Below, one piece after another: positions 1 through 8,817 of a DNA stretch of 64,000 nucleotides. The DNA is from Streptomyces sp. PsTaAH-137. GTDB lineage: Bacteria; Actinomycetota; Actinomycetes; Streptomycetales; Streptomycetaceae. The notes beneath the pieces were generated by a model. That model was not told the DNA's origin, ran no database searches, and saw nothing but the letters and a program-made list of their open reading frames with translations. Positions within the stretch are counted from its first letter, which is position 1. Every line of letters starts with the position of its first letter. The stretch lies in contig NZ_QLLY01000006.1 in NCBI RefSeq assembly GCF_003259365.1, positions 64,851-128,850 on the forward strand. The letters are read 5' to 3'. The translations under genes were made by a program, and so were the position numbers.

Positions 1-287
1 TCGGCGAAGTGCAGCTGGAAGGAGGAGACGCCCGGCAGCGTGCCGGCAGGGGCCCGGATCTCCGCCGGGAAGTTCGGCAGAGTCGACAGGTCGTTGCCGA
101 ACGAGGCGGTCTCCGAGGTGAACCGGTCGCCCGTGAGCTGCATACCGTCACCGGAGTCACCCGCGAACCGGATGATGACCCGGTCCACACGCCGTACGTC
201 CTTGCTGGATCCACTCGTCGGTGTGCGCTGTTCCCCGACCACAGCACTGTCGGCCTGCTCGGTTGCGCTACTGACCTGGCTCGTCAC
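1..287 (-). CDS. korA: 2-oxoacid:ferredoxin oxidoreductase alpha subunit, N-terminal part (cut by window start)
   Basis: Only the first 95 codons are present, reading leftward off the window edge. The GTG at 287 follows a good ribosome site (GGGAGG, about 9 bases upstream). The visible protein has a short Ser/Thr-rich leader, then [19 protein letters not shown] and [11 protein letters not shown], the start of the gamma-type domain that leads fused KorA/PorA-like alpha subunits. With KorB the family oxidises 2-oxoglutarate (or another 2-oxoacid) with CoA and passes electrons to ferredoxin. It lies downstream of the response regulator on the same strand and close to a complex I operon that lacks its NADH module. 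The substrate cannot be fixed from this fragment. Confidence 0.85.
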   Translation of the reverse strand, partial: MTSQVSSATEQADSAVVGEQRTPTSGSSKDVRRVDRVIIRFAGDSGDGMQLTGDRFTSETASFGNDLSTLPNFPAEIRAPAGTLPGVSSFQLHFA

Positions 288-452
288 TGAACTGGACCTC
301 CCTCGAGGCGGCTGTGCGGGCAGGGCCGTCGCACCGGCCTTCCCCAGCCCACCCTACGTCTGTAAGGGTCACCTTCCTCTGAGCAATCGCGATCCTGGAT
401 CGAGAAAAGAGCCGGTCTCGACGCAGCCTGTATCTGACAGAGTGTCAGCTAC

Positions 453-1124
453 TCAGGAGTTCAGGTAGGTGAGCACGGCCAGAACCCGGCGGTGATCCCC
501 GTCACTCTGTGACAGGCCCAGCTTCAGGAAGATGTTGCTCACGTGCTTCTCGACCGCGCCGTCGCTCACCACGAGCTGCCGGGCGATCGCCGAGTTCGTC
601 CGGCCCTCCGCCATCAGGCCGAGCACCTCGCGCTCGCGCGGGGTGAGGTTCGCGAGGACGTCCTGCTTGCGGCTGCGGCCGAGCAGCTGGGCGACGACCT
701 CCGGGTCGAGCGCGGTGCCGCCCTCGGCGACCCGCACGACCGCGTCCACGAACTCCCGGACCTCCGCGACCCGGTCCTTGAGCAGATAGCCCACGCCCCG
801 GCTGGATCCGGCCAGCAGTTCGGTGGCGTACTGCTCCTCCACGTACTGCGACAGGACCAGGACCCCGAGGTCGGGGAACCGGGCGCGCAGCTTGACGGCG
901 GCGCGCACGCCCTCGTCCGTGTGCGTGGGCGGCATCCGTACGTCCGCCACGACCACGTCCGGGAGCTGCTCCTGCTCGCCCAGCTCCGTGATGGTCTTGA
1001 CCAGCGCCTCGCCGTCGCCCACCCCCGCGACGACCTCGAGCCCGCGGTCGGTCAGCAGCCGGGTCAGCCCCTCCCTGAGCAGCACTGAATCCTCGGCGAT
1101 GACCACCCGCACCCTGTCCTCCAC
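453..1124 (-). CDS. NarL/FixJ-type response regulator
   Basis: The protein has 223 aa from the GTG at 1124. The receiver domain has the acidic pair E11-D12, the phosphoacceptor D61 (in VVVADVRMPP) and the Lys of VGYLLKDRV. A LuxR-type helix-turn-helix follows (LTPREREVLGLMAEGRTNSAIA, written here only as a description of LTPREREVLGLM). An upstream in-frame GTG at 1154 would add ten residues but has a poorer ribosome site. It sits downstream of two histidine kinases on the same strand and upstream of korA, so it is probably their shared partner. Targets are unknown; the korA gene and the divergent nuo operon are obvious candidates. Confidence 0.9.
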   Translation of the reverse strand: MEDRVRVVIAEDSVLLREGLTRLLTDRGLEVVAGVGDGEALVKTITELGEQEQLPDVVVADVRMPPTHTDEGVRAAVKLRARFPDLGVLVLSQYVEEQYATELLAGSSRGVGYLLKDRVAEVREFVDAVVRVAEGGTALDPEVVAQLLGRSRKQDVLANLTPREREVLGLMAEGRTNSAIARQLVVSDGAVEKHVSNIFLKLGLSQSDGDHRRVLAVLTYLNS

Positions 1125-1251
1125 GTTTTCCGGCCCCCCAACGCCCCGGGACACCTGTCACCGGGGCAGTCATGAACAGGACCAGCATCGCAGGAACCGC
1201 GGACGGGCGGGGGCTGAGCGGCGCGAATACCCCTGGCGCTGTCGTGGGCCG

Positions 1252-2643
1252 TTACGCCCGCCGCCAGGGCAGCTCGGCGGTCACCCGGGTCGGTCCGGCG
1301 GCGGGGGAGTCGACCAGCAGGATCCCGTCGACCGCGCCGAGCCGCTCGGCCAGGCCCGCGAGACCCGAACCGGCGTCGGCCGCCGCGCCGCCCACCCCGT
1401 TGTCCTGGACCTGGAGCATCAGCCGCTCGCCGCTGCGCCACACGTCGACCGTGGCCCGGGTGGCCCGGCTGTGCTTGCTCACGTTCTGGAGCAGCTCGGA
1501 GACGGTGAAGTAGGCGATGCCCTCGATGGCGGGCGCCGGGCGCTCGCCGAGGTCCACCTCCACCGTCACCGGCACGGTGCAGCGCGAGGCGACGGAGGAC
1601 AGGGCCGCGTCCAGGCCGCGGTCGGTGAGGACCGCGGGGTGGATGCCGCGGGCCAGGTCGCGCAGCTCCTGCAACGCGGTCTTCACCTCGCCGTGCGCCT
1701 CGTCGACCATGCGCGCGGCGGCCTCGGGGTCCTCGGCGAGCTTCTCCTTCGCGAGGCCCAGCTCCATGGCCAGGCTGACCAGGCGGGCCTGCGCGCCGTC
1801 GTGCAGGTCGCGCTCGATGCGGCGCAGGTCGGCGGCGGCCGTGTCGACCACGACGCCCCGGTCCGACTCCAGCTCCACCACGCGCGAGGCGAGCCGCGAC
1901 GGGCCGAGCAGCCCGCCGACCATCAGCCGGTCCACCGTCGTCAGGCCCCGGACGATCCACGGCGTCGCGAGCACCACGAGCAGGCCGGCCAGCGAGGTGA
2001 CCGTGATCTCGAAGGGGTTGTCCAGGTACACGGAGTGGTGGGCGTCGCCGTAGAGCTGCAGGCCGCCCTGGCCCGCGTACATCGGGAAGACCCACCGCCA
2101 CAGCGGGTACGTGAACAGCGACCAGCCCGTCACCCAGAACGTCAGCGCCACCGAGAACGCGAAGGTCGCCCACGGGAAGTGCAGCACCCCGTACAGCAGG
2201 TGCCGCCACGAGACACCGCTCTTGAGCGTGGCGCCCGTCCACGCCAGCGGGCCGTTGCCCTTGCGCGGGCGGACCGGCTCCGGCGTGCCGACGTCCAGGC
2301 CGAGCAGGCCGCGCGCCCGGGCCCGCTCCAGGGCGCCGAAGCCGCGCGCCCCGGCGAGCCCGGCCGCGAGGACCGGCACCCCGATGAAGGTGATCAGCAG
2401 GCCCGCGCCGAGCGACATCATCGTCACCGACCAGACGAAGAAGACGATGCTGATCGGCAGGGACAGCAGCTGGTAGCAGAACTCGCGCCAGGCGCGGCCC
2501 TCGACCGGCGCGCGCAGCCAGGCCGGCAGCCGGTTCAGGCCGCGGCGCGGGGCACCGTCGTCGCCGTGGTGGCCGTGACGCCGGCCGTGATCGTCGTACG
2601 AGTACGCGTACTCGTCGCCGTATCCGTACTGCTGCGAGGCCAT
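1252..2643 (-). CDS. Sensor histidine kinase (first of a tandem paralogous pair)
   Basis: The protein has 463 aa. A Tyr/His/Asp-rich tail (residues 1-50) precedes a membrane sensor region of the Streptomyces 'putative sensor' type, with hydrophobic segments near 60-100, 155-185 and 215-232. A HisKA_3 dimerisation helix carries the likely phosphoacceptor H281 (RRIERDLHDGAQARL). The HATPase domain shows ELLQNVSKHSRA and VQDNGVGGA. From the ESDRGVVVDT motif to the end it closely matches the next kinase upstream, so the two arose by duplication. Its N-terminal extension and membrane part differ, suggesting different signals feeding one response regulator. Confidence 0.88.
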   Translation of the reverse strand: MASQQYGYGDEYAYSYDDHGRRHGHHGDDGAPRRGLNRLPAWLRAPVEGRAWREFCYQLLSLPISIVFFVWSVTMMSLGAGLLITFIGVPVLAAGLAGARGFGALERARARGLLGLDVGTPEPVRPRKGNGPLAWTGATLKSGVSWRHLLYGVLHFPWATFAFSVALTFWVTGWSLFTYPLWRWVFPMYAGQGGLQLYGDAHHSVYLDNPFEITVTSLAGLLVVLATPWIVRGLTTVDRLMVGGLLGPSRLASRVVELESDRGVVVDTAAADLRRIERDLHDGAQARLVSLAMELGLAKEKLAEDPEAAARMVDEAHGEVKTALQELRDLARGIHPAVLTDRGLDAALSSVASRCTVPVTVEVDLGERPAPAIEGIAYFTVSELLQNVSKHSRATRATVDVWRSGERLMLQVQDNGVGGAAADAGSGLAGLAERLGAVDGILLVDSPAAGPTRVTAELPWRRA

Positions 2644-2757
2644 CGCGGTGCCGTCCGTTTCTGCTGAGAGGGCTGGTGTGCCGTTCTGATTCCAGGGTCC
2701 TCGGCGCCGGGGGACCGGGCCATGCGGCGGGTCGGCGTCTTTGGCCGGGGGTTTTCC

Positions 2758-3960
2758 CTACCCCCGGTCGCGCCAGGGCAGCTCGGCCGTCACCGTCGTG
2801 CCGGCGCCCTCCGGCGAGTCCACGACGAACAGGCCGTCCACCGCGCCGAGCCGCTCCGCGAGGCCGGACATGCCCGTGCCCTTGCCGAGGCTCGCGCCGC
2901 CGACGCCGTCGTCCTGCACCTGGATCAGCAGCCGGTCGCCGCTGCGCCACACGTCGACGCTGGCCTGCGTGGCGCGGCTGTGCTTGCTGATGTTCTGGAG
3001 CAGTTCGGAGACGGTGAAGTAGGCGATGCCCTCGATCGCCTCGGCGGGCCGGGCGGGCAGCTCGGCCGTCACCTTCACCGGGACCGTGCACCGCACGGCG
3101 ACGGACGACAGGGCCGCGTCCAGGCCGCGGTCGGTGAGGACCGCCGGATGGATGCCGCGGGCGAGGTCCCGCAGTTCCTGGAGGGCCAGCTTCACCTCGC
3201 CGTGCGCCTCGTCGACCATGAGCGCCGCCGCATCCGGGTCCTCCAGGAGCTTCTCCTTGGCGAGGCCGAGCCCCATCGCCAGGTTCACCAGGCGGGCCTG
3301 CGCGCCGTCGTGCAGGTCGCGCTCGATGCGGCGCAGGTCGGCGGCGGCCGTGTCGACCACGACGCCCCGGTCGGACTCCAGTTCGGCGATCCGCGCCTCC
3401 AGCTCGTCCGACGGCGAGAGCAGCGCGCGGACCATGGCCCGGTCCGCGTTGGCCAGCCCTCGCGCGATGAACGGCAGCACCGGCCACAGCACCAGCAGCG
3501 ACGGCAGCATCAGCGCGAACGTCAGCACGCTCCACGGCAGCCGGATCACCTCGTACAGCACGGCCCGCCAGCCCACCGGGTCCTTCAGCCCGTTCCAAAG
3601 CCAGGCGAAGAAACCGCCCGCGTTCCGCACCGGCAGCGGGCTCGGCTCGTCGATCCGCACGCCGAGCAGCGCCCGGGCCCTGGCCCGCTCCGCCCGGCCC
3701 AGCAGCCGCGCGCCGCGCAGCCCGCCGGCGATCAGCGGCAGCCCGATCACGGTCACCGTCAGCCCGGCGCCGAGCGCCAGCATCGTCACGGCGTACACGA
3801 AGCCGACCACCGCCAGCGGGAAACTGCTCAGGAGATACGCGATCTCCTTCCAGGTGTGCCGGTCGAGGGCGAGACGCGCCGGCGGCAGCACGGGACGGGC
3901 GTCGTCCGTGCTGCCGGGGACGCCGTCCGTGGCGTCGGGAACGTGGAGCGGTTCGGTCAT
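2758..3960 (-). CDS. Sensor histidine kinase (second of a tandem paralogous pair)
   Basis: The protein has 400 aa from the ATG at 3960; longer in-frame extensions run into the divergent promoter region and were rejected. Membrane segments lie at about 42-80 and 143-165. The phosphoacceptor is H217 in RRIERDLHDGAQARL, and the ATPase motifs are ELLQNISKHSRA and VQDDGVGGA. It lacks the Tyr/His-rich tail of its downstream paralogue. It is transcribed away from nuoA across a 195-bp shared intergenic region, so its promoter and the nuo promoter lie together. Confidence 0.88.
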   Translation of the reverse strand: MTEPLHVPDATDGVPGSTDDARPVLPPARLALDRHTWKEIAYLLSSFPLAVVGFVYAVTMLALGAGLTVTVIGLPLIAGGLRGARLLGRAERARARALLGVRIDEPSPLPVRNAGGFFAWLWNGLKDPVGWRAVLYEVIRLPWSVLTFALMLPSLLVLWPVLPFIARGLANADRAMVRALLSPSDELEARIAELESDRGVVVDTAAADLRRIERDLHDGAQARLVNLAMGLGLAKEKLLEDPDAAALMVDEAHGEVKLALQELRDLARGIHPAVLTDRGLDAALSSVAVRCTVPVKVTAELPARPAEAIEGIAYFTVSELLQNISKHSRATQASVDVWRSGDRLLIQVQDDGVGGASLGKGTGMSGLAERLGAVDGLFVVDSPEGAGTTVTAELPWRDRG

Positions 3961-4067
3961 AACCGAAAGAGTGCCCTGCGCCCGACGCGCGGCGCCATGA
4001 GGCGGACCGCCCGGCAGGAACGGGGGATAACCCCACCTCGCCGACCACACGCCCGGCACCGGGCTGC

Positions 4068-4095
4068 TTACCGTTCCTTTAACAGGCCCTAGACT
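4068..4095 (+). promoter_or_regulatory. Candidate nuo operon promoter
   Basis: TTACCG (4068-4073) and TAGACT (4090-4095) are separated by 16 bp in the kinase/nuoA divergent region. The -10 box is good and the -35 box weak. A start near 4102 would give a leader of about 54 nt before nuoA. Confidence 0.4.
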
Positions 4096-4155
4096 CCCTG
4101 TCCGTACAGATCGTCGAACACGAACCAACAACGAACACGCGAGGGGCGCTGAGAC

Positions 4156-4539
4156 GTGACCGTCATCGCGGCGGACTACTTCCACTCGTACTCGGTGGTC
4201 GGGCTGCTCGCCGTCGTCGGCGTGCTCTTCGTCGCCGTGGCCTTCGGCGCGGGACGGCTGCTGCGCCCGGTGGTGCCCACCCCGGAGAAGCTCCTCACGT
4301 ACGAGTGCGGTGTCGACCCGGTCGGCGAGGGCTGGGCGCACACGCAGGTCCGCTACTACGTGTACGCGTTCCTCTACGTGATCTTCGCGGTCGACTCGAT
4401 CTTCCTCTTCCCCTGGGCCACGGTCTTCGCCGCGCCGGGATACGGCGCGACGACCCTGGTCGAGATGTTCATCTTCCTGGGCTTCCTCGCCGTGGGCCTG
4501 CTGTACGCATACAAGAAGGGCGTCCTTACGTGGGCGTGA
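4156..4539 (+). CDS. nuoA: NADH-quinone oxidoreductase subunit A
   Basis: The protein has 127 aa, with three membrane segments (about 12-35, 70-92, 98-120). The family signature is YECGVDPVG followed by [21 protein letters not shown]. NuoA packs against NuoH and NuoJ at the base of the membrane arm of complex I. The GTG start has GAGGGG eight bases upstream. It opens a ten-gene operon and overlaps the next gene by ten bases if nuoB starts at 4530. Confidence 0.95.
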   Translation: MTVIAADYFHSYSVVGLLAVVGVLFVAVAFGAGRLLRPVVPTPEKLLTYECGVDPVGEGWAHTQVRYYVYAFLYVIFAVDSIFLFPWATVFAAPGYGATTLVEMFIFLGFLAVGLLYAYKKGVLTWA

Positions 4540-5171
4540 GTGACGTGGACGTGAGTGCTGTGACCCCCTCGGAGCCGGTGCCCCTGCCCGACCCGATCGG
4601 CCCGAAGAAGCTGGGCGTGCTCTCGCGCCTGGCGCCCGAGCCGATGAAGGTGGTCCTCAACTGGGGCCGCCGCTACAGCCTGTGGGTCTTCAACTTCGGA
4701 CTCGCCTGCTGCGCCATCGAGTTCATCGCCGCGTCCATGGCCCGGCACGACTTCATCCGCCTCGGCGTCATCCCGTTCGCCCCGGGCCCGCGCCAGGCGG
4801 ACCTGATGGTCGTCTCGGGCACGGTCACCGACAAGATGGCCCCGGCCGTGAAGCGCCTGTACGAGCAGATGCCCGAGCCGAAGTACGTCATCTCCTTCGG
4901 CGCCTGCTCCAACTGCGGCGGCCCGTACTGGGACTCGTACTCGGTGACGAAGGGCGTCGACCAGATCATCCCGGTCGATGTGTACGTGCCCGGGTGCCCG
5001 CCCCGCCCCGAGGCGCTGCTCCAGGGCATCCTCAAGCTCCAGGAGAAGATCGCGCGCGAGTCGCTGGGCGAGCGCTACGCGTCCGCCGACGCTGCGGCCG
5101 GACGCCCTTCGACGGCGGCCCTGAGCAGTGGTCTCGTCCAGCCGCCGACGCCTTCCGGGGGTGAGCGATGA
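4530..5171 (+). CDS. nuoB: NADH-quinone oxidoreductase subunit B
   Basis: The protein has 213 aa and carries cluster N2, the last Fe-S centre before quinone in complex I. The core shows [19 protein letters not shown] and the final Cys of [11 protein letters not shown], so all cluster ligands are present. The start is ambiguous: in-frame GTG codons lie at 4530, 4536, 4545, 4551 and 4560. The first has AAGGG nine bases upstream and was preferred. The C-terminal 30 residues are Ala/Ser/Pro-rich. NuoB normally binds NuoD at the quinone site, yet no nuoD is present in this operon. Confidence 0.94.
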   Translation: MGVSDVDVSAVTPSEPVPLPDPIGPKKLGVLSRLAPEPMKVVLNWGRRYSLWVFNFGLACCAIEFIAASMARHDFIRLGVIPFAPGPRQADLMVVSGTVTDKMAPAVKRLYEQMPEPKYVISFGACSNCGGPYWDSYSVTKGVDQIIPVDVYVPGCPPRPEALLQGILKLQEKIARESLGERYASADAAAGRPSTAALSSGLVQPPTPSGGER

Positions 5172-6271
5172 GCTGGCTGCCGGAAGGCGTCGAGGTGCTC
5201 TTCGGCGCCGACGCCACGGTCGAGGAGGCGTACGACCTGCTGACGGTCGACGTCCCGGCCGCGGAGTGGATCACCGCTCTGGAGACGGCCCGTACGCGCC
5301 TGGGGTGCACGTACTTCGACTGGCTGAGCGCGGTCGACGAACCCGGCACCGGGTTCCGCGTCTGCGCGCACGTCGCGGCCGTCGCGCCCGGTTCCGTACG
5401 CCGTCTGCTGCTGCGCACGACGGTGCCGCATGCGGCACCGGTGCTCGCGACGGCGGTCGGCGTGTACGCGGGCGCCGCCTGGCACGAGCGCGAGACGCAC
5501 GAGATGTTCGGCGTCGACTTCACGGACCATCCCGGGCTCGACCCGCTGCTGCTGCCCGACGGCTTCGAGGGGCATCCGCTGCGCAAGGACTTCGTGCTCG
5601 CGGCGCGGGTCGCGAAGGCGTGGCCGGGGGCCAAGGAACCGGGGGAGCCTGCGGCAGGGGCTGGGCACGGGGGGCCCAAGCGCCGTCAGATGCTGCCGCC
5701 CGGTGTGCCCGATCCGAACGAATGGGGCCCGCTGAAGGGCCAGTTGCCGCCCGCTCCGGCGCGACCGGCCCGGGGCGCGGGGCGCGCGGCGGGCGCCGCT
5801 GCGGCCGGTGCCGGTGCCGGTGCCGGTGGGCGTGCCGCGGGGGAGCGTCCGGCGCGGCGCACCCGGTCGGCGAGCCAGGGGTCGGCGAGTCAGGGTGCTG
5901 CCGAGACGGGTGCGGCTGCGCTGGAGGCTCCGGCGGCCCCCGCCGAGGCTCCGCCGGAACGTCCCGCACGACCCGCCCGCCGTTCGCGCAGCGCCTCGCA
6001 GGGCTCGGCGAGTCAGCAACCCGAGCCGACGACGGACGCTCAGCCCGGGCCGGAGGCCGAGCCCGCACCGGAGTCAACGCCCGAGCCGACGGCGAAGCCC
6101 CGTACGAGCGACGCCCCGTGGCACCACGCCAAGCCCGCCTTCGACGAGAAGCCGAAACCGGCCGCGTCGGAGGAACCGGCCGCGTCGCCGGAGCCGGCAC
6201 CCGAGAGCAACACCCCCGACGACTCCGGCACCGCCGACGAGTCCGGCACCACCGAGGGAGGCACGCAGTGA
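5168..6271 (+). CDS. nuoC: NADH-quinone oxidoreductase subunit C with long disordered tail
   Basis: The protein has 367 aa, starts in an ATGA overlap with nuoB and ends in a GTGA overlap with nuoH. Residues 1-150 are the 30-kDa NuoC domain, with the signature [14 protein letters not shown] at 105-118, where WxERExxDxFGV is typical. [17 protein letters not shown] (172-188) is the last segment that looks conserved. Residues 195-367 are low-complexity Ala/Pro/Glu/Ser sequence with a duplicated [10 protein letters not shown] motif at about 233-242 and 274-283. In ordinary operons nuoD follows here. The tail may replace some contacts or may simply be spacer. Confidence 0.88.
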   Translation: MSWLPEGVEVLFGADATVEEAYDLLTVDVPAAEWITALETARTRLGCTYFDWLSAVDEPGTGFRVCAHVAAVAPGSVRRLLLRTTVPHAAPVLATAVGVYAGAAWHERETHEMFGVDFTDHPGLDPLLLPDGFEGHPLRKDFVLAARVAKAWPGAKEPGEPAAGAGHGGPKRRQMLPPGVPDPNEWGPLKGQLPPAPARPARGAGRAAGAAAAGAGAGAGGRAAGERPARRTRSASQGSASQGAAETGAAALEAPAAPAEAPPERPARPARRSRSASQGSASQQPEPTTDAQPGPEAEPAPESTPEPTAKPRTSDAPWHHAKPAFDEKPKPAASEEPAASPEPAPESNTPDDSGTADESGTTEGGTQ

Positions 6272-7236
6272 ACGACGCTCTCGACGTCGCCCTGCGCCTC
6301 GTCGTCGTCTTCGTCGCCTTCCTGGTGCTGCCCCTGGTCGTCGGCCAGACCGAGCACAAGGTCATGGCCCACATGCAGGGCCGGCTCGGTCCCATGTACG
6401 CGGGCGGCTTCCACGGCTGGGCCCAACTCGTCGCCGACGGGGTCAAGTTCGCGCAGAAGGAGGACGTGGTCCCGGCCGATGCCGACCGCCGCGTCTTCCA
6501 GCTCGCCCCCGCCGTCGCCCTCCTGCCCTACCTCCTCGTGCTGCTCGCGATCCCGGTCGGCCCGGGCGACGGCGCGGTCGGCCAGGTCATCGACGCGGGC
6601 ATCTTCTTCGTGCTCGCGGTGATGGGCGTCGGCGTGCTCGGCTCGCTGATGGCGGGCTGGGCGAGCGCCAACAAGTTCTCCCTCCTCGGCGGCCTGCGCA
6701 CGGCCGCGCAGCTCCTCGCGTACGAACTGCCGATGCTGCTCGCGGCGGCCTCGGTCGCGATGGCCGCCGGAACGGTCTCCCTGCCCGGCATCCTCGACGC
6801 CTTCGAGTGGTGGTGGCTGCCCTGGCAGATCGTCGGCGCGCTCGTCTTCTTCGTGGCGGGCCTCGCCGAACTCCAGCGGCCTCCCTTCGACATGCCGGTC
6901 GCCGACTCCGAGATCATCTTCGGCGCGTACACCGAGTACACGGGCCTGCGCTTCGCCCTGTTCCTGCTCGCCGAGTACGCGGGCATCGTCGTCCTGTGCG
7001 GCCTGACCACCGTCCTCTTCCTGGGCGGCTGGCACGGCCCGTGGGGCGCGGACGGCCTCGGCTGGGTCTGGACCCTGCTCAAGACCGCGGTCCTCGCCTT
7101 CGTCGTGATCTGGCTGCGCGTCTCCTACCCCCGTCTCCGCGAGGACCAGCTCCAGAAACTCTCCTGGACCCTCCTCGTCCCGCTCGCCCTGGCGCAGATC
7201 GCGCTCACCGGCATCGTGAAGGTGGCGATCTCCTAA
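6268..7236 (+). CDS. nuoH: NADH-quinone oxidoreductase subunit H
   Basis: The protein has 322 aa from the GTG at 6268, which overlaps the nuoC stop and has GAGGGAGG eight bases upstream. It is hydrophobic, with about eight membrane segments. Family motifs are [37 protein letters not shown] and [15 protein letters not shown]. NuoH forms the heel of the membrane arm and part of the quinone tunnel together with NuoB and NuoD. Its acidic funnel residues are visible ([17 protein letters not shown]). Confidence 0.95.
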   Translation: MNDALDVALRLVVVFVAFLVLPLVVGQTEHKVMAHMQGRLGPMYAGGFHGWAQLVADGVKFAQKEDVVPADADRRVFQLAPAVALLPYLLVLLAIPVGPGDGAVGQVIDAGIFFVLAVMGVGVLGSLMAGWASANKFSLLGGLRTAAQLLAYELPMLLAAASVAMAAGTVSLPGILDAFEWWWLPWQIVGALVFFVAGLAELQRPPFDMPVADSEIIFGAYTEYTGLRFALFLLAEYAGIVVLCGLTTVLFLGGWHGPWGADGLGWVWTLLKTAVLAFVVIWLRVSYPRLREDQLQKLSWTLLVPLALAQIALTGIVKVAIS

Positions 7237-7808
7237 TGCCCCCGATTCCTGGGTCCGGCCTCGCCAAGGGCCTCGCCGTCACCCTCCGCACGATGACGAA
7301 GAAGACCGTCACCGCGCAGTACCCGGACACCCAGCCCGAACTCCCGCCGCGCACCCGGGGCGTGATCGGCCTGTTCGAGGAGAACTGCACGGTCTGCATG
7401 CTGTGCGCCCGCGAGTGCCCGGACTGGTGCATCTACATCGACTCCCACAAGGAGACGGTGCCGCCCGCCGTGGAGGGCGGCCGCGAGCGCTCCCGCAACG
7501 TCCTCGACCGCTTCGCCATCGACTTCTCCCTCTGCATGTACTGCGGTATCTGCATCGAGGTGTGCCCCTTCGACGCGCTGTTCTGGTCCCCGGAGTTCGA
7601 GTACGCCGAGACCGACATCCACGAACTCACCCACGAGCGCGACAAGCTCCGCGAGTGGATGTGGACCGTGCCGGCCCCGCCCGCCCTCGACCCGGCGGCC
7701 GAGGAACCCAAGGAACTCGCCGCGGCCCGCAAGGCCGCGGAGAAGCTGGCGGCGGCGCAGGCCGCCGAGTCGGCCCCCGCCGCACCCGGAGAGGAGGGCA
7801 CCGGATGA
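7236..7808 (+). CDS. nuoI: NADH-quinone oxidoreductase subunit I, 2x[4Fe-4S] protein
   Basis: The protein has 190 aa; its ATG overlaps the nuoH stop by one base. Two complete ferredoxin motifs carry clusters N6a and N6b: [12 protein letters not shown] and [12 protein letters not shown], each CxxCxxCxxxCP. NuoI passes electrons from the peripheral arm to NuoB. The last 40 residues are Ala/Glu-rich. In this operon it is the outermost Fe-S subunit encoded, so it is the natural entry point if a ferredoxin feeds the complex. Confidence 0.95.
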   Translation: MPPIPGSGLAKGLAVTLRTMTKKTVTAQYPDTQPELPPRTRGVIGLFEENCTVCMLCARECPDWCIYIDSHKETVPPAVEGGRERSRNVLDRFAIDFSLCMYCGICIEVCPFDALFWSPEFEYAETDIHELTHERDKLREWMWTVPAPPALDPAAEEPKELAAARKAAEKLAAAQAAESAPAAPGEEGTG

Positions 7809-8404
7809 CCGGCCCCGCAGCCCTCGCGGCCTCGGCCGCGGGCAACCACGGCTTCCTCTCCCCGACCGGCGTCGAGATCGCCTTCCTCCTCGTCGGCCTG
7901 GTCACCTTCGGCGCCGCGGTCGTCACCGTCACCACCAAGCAGCTGGTGCACGCCGCCCTGTGGCTGGTCGTCGCCCTCGGCGGCCTCGCCGTCGAGTACC
8001 TCCTGCTCACCGCCGAGTTCATCGCGTGGGTGCAGGTACTGATCTATGTGGGATCCGTCGTCGTCCTCCTGCTCTTCGGCCTGATGCTGACCCGTGCGCC
8101 CATCGGCCGCTCGCCCGACGCCGACAGCCCCAACCGCTGGGCGGCCCTGGCCGTCGCGGTGGCCTCCGCCGCCGCCCTGGTCTGGGTCGTCGTCGACGCC
8201 TTCCGTACGACCTGGATCGACCTGGACCACGGCGCCGCCCAGAGCAACACGGCGGTCACCGGCTCGGTCCTCTTCCGGCACTGGGTGCTGCCCTTCGAGG
8301 CCCTGTCGGTCCTGCTGCTCGCGGCCCTGGTCGGCGCGATCGTCCTGTCCCGCAAGAAGAACACCGGAGCGGCGAACACCGCGGCGACGGAGGGCACCCG
8401 CTGA
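7805..8404 (+). CDS. nuoJ: NADH-quinone oxidoreductase subunit J
   Basis: The protein has 199 aa with five predicted membrane segments. The family motif [25 protein letters not shown] is seen at about 67-91 (helix 3, key part [13 protein letters not shown]). The ATG at 7805 overlaps the nuoI stop by four bases and has GAGGAGGG upstream. The loop after the third helix is Asp/Ser-rich. Confidence 0.93.
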   Translation: MTGPAALAASAAGNHGFLSPTGVEIAFLLVGLVTFGAAVVTVTTKQLVHAALWLVVALGGLAVEYLLLTAEFIAWVQVLIYVGSVVVLLLFGLMLTRAPIGRSPDADSPNRWAALAVAVASAAALVWVVVDAFRTTWIDLDHGAAQSNTAVTGSVLFRHWVLPFEALSVLLLAALVGAIVLSRKKNTGAANTAATEGTR

Positions 8405-8817
8405 TGCATCTCGCCTATCCCACCGTCCTCGCCTCCCTCCTCTTCTGCACGGGCCTGTACGGCGTACTGGCCCGCCGCAACGCGATCCTGGTCCTGATGT
8501 CCGTCGAGCTGATGCTCAACGCCGTCAACCTGAACCTCGTCGCCTTCGACGTCTGGCTCCGCGACACCCTGCACGCGGGCCAGGCCCTCACCCTGTTCAC
8601 CATCGCGATCGCCGCCGCCGAGATCGGCATCGGCCTGGCGATCGTCCTGGCCGTGTACCGCAACCGCGGCACCTCGGACATCGACAGGCTCCGCGACGCC
8701 GCCGAACCGCACGACCCGGACGACGACCCGCACGACCCGTCCGACACCGGCGCCGCCGCAGACGGCCCCGCCGCACCGGCCGGCCCGGCGGACGAGAAGG
8801 CAGAGGCCACCGCGTGA
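8404..8817 (+). CDS. nuoK: NADH-quinone oxidoreductase subunit K
   Basis: The protein has 137 aa. Three membrane helices occupy residues 1-95, with the family stretch [20 protein letters not shown] containing the conserved proton-path Glu of SVELMLNA, and a second Glu in [11 protein letters not shown] 40-residue acidic Asp/Pro-rich tail follows, longer than the usual 100-aa NuoK. The ATG overlaps the nuoJ stop by one base. Confidence 0.93.
   Translation: MHLAYPTVLASLLFCTGLYGVLARRNAILVLMSVELMLNAVNLNLVAFDVWLRDTLHAGQALTLFTIAIAAAEIGIGLAIVLAVYRNRGTSDIDRLRDAAEPHDPDDDPHDPSDTGAAADGPAAPAGPADEKAEATA

Noticed and set aside
1064..4048. A 994-codon minus-strand frame spanning both kinases and their spacer
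   Set aside because: It reads the kinases out of frame and gives Arg/Ala/Gly-rich text; the real kinase frames show complete motifs.
4530..4560. Several alternative GTG starts for nuoB
   Set aside because: Only 4530 has a ribosome site at normal distance; the others cannot be excluded but are less likely and do not change the function.
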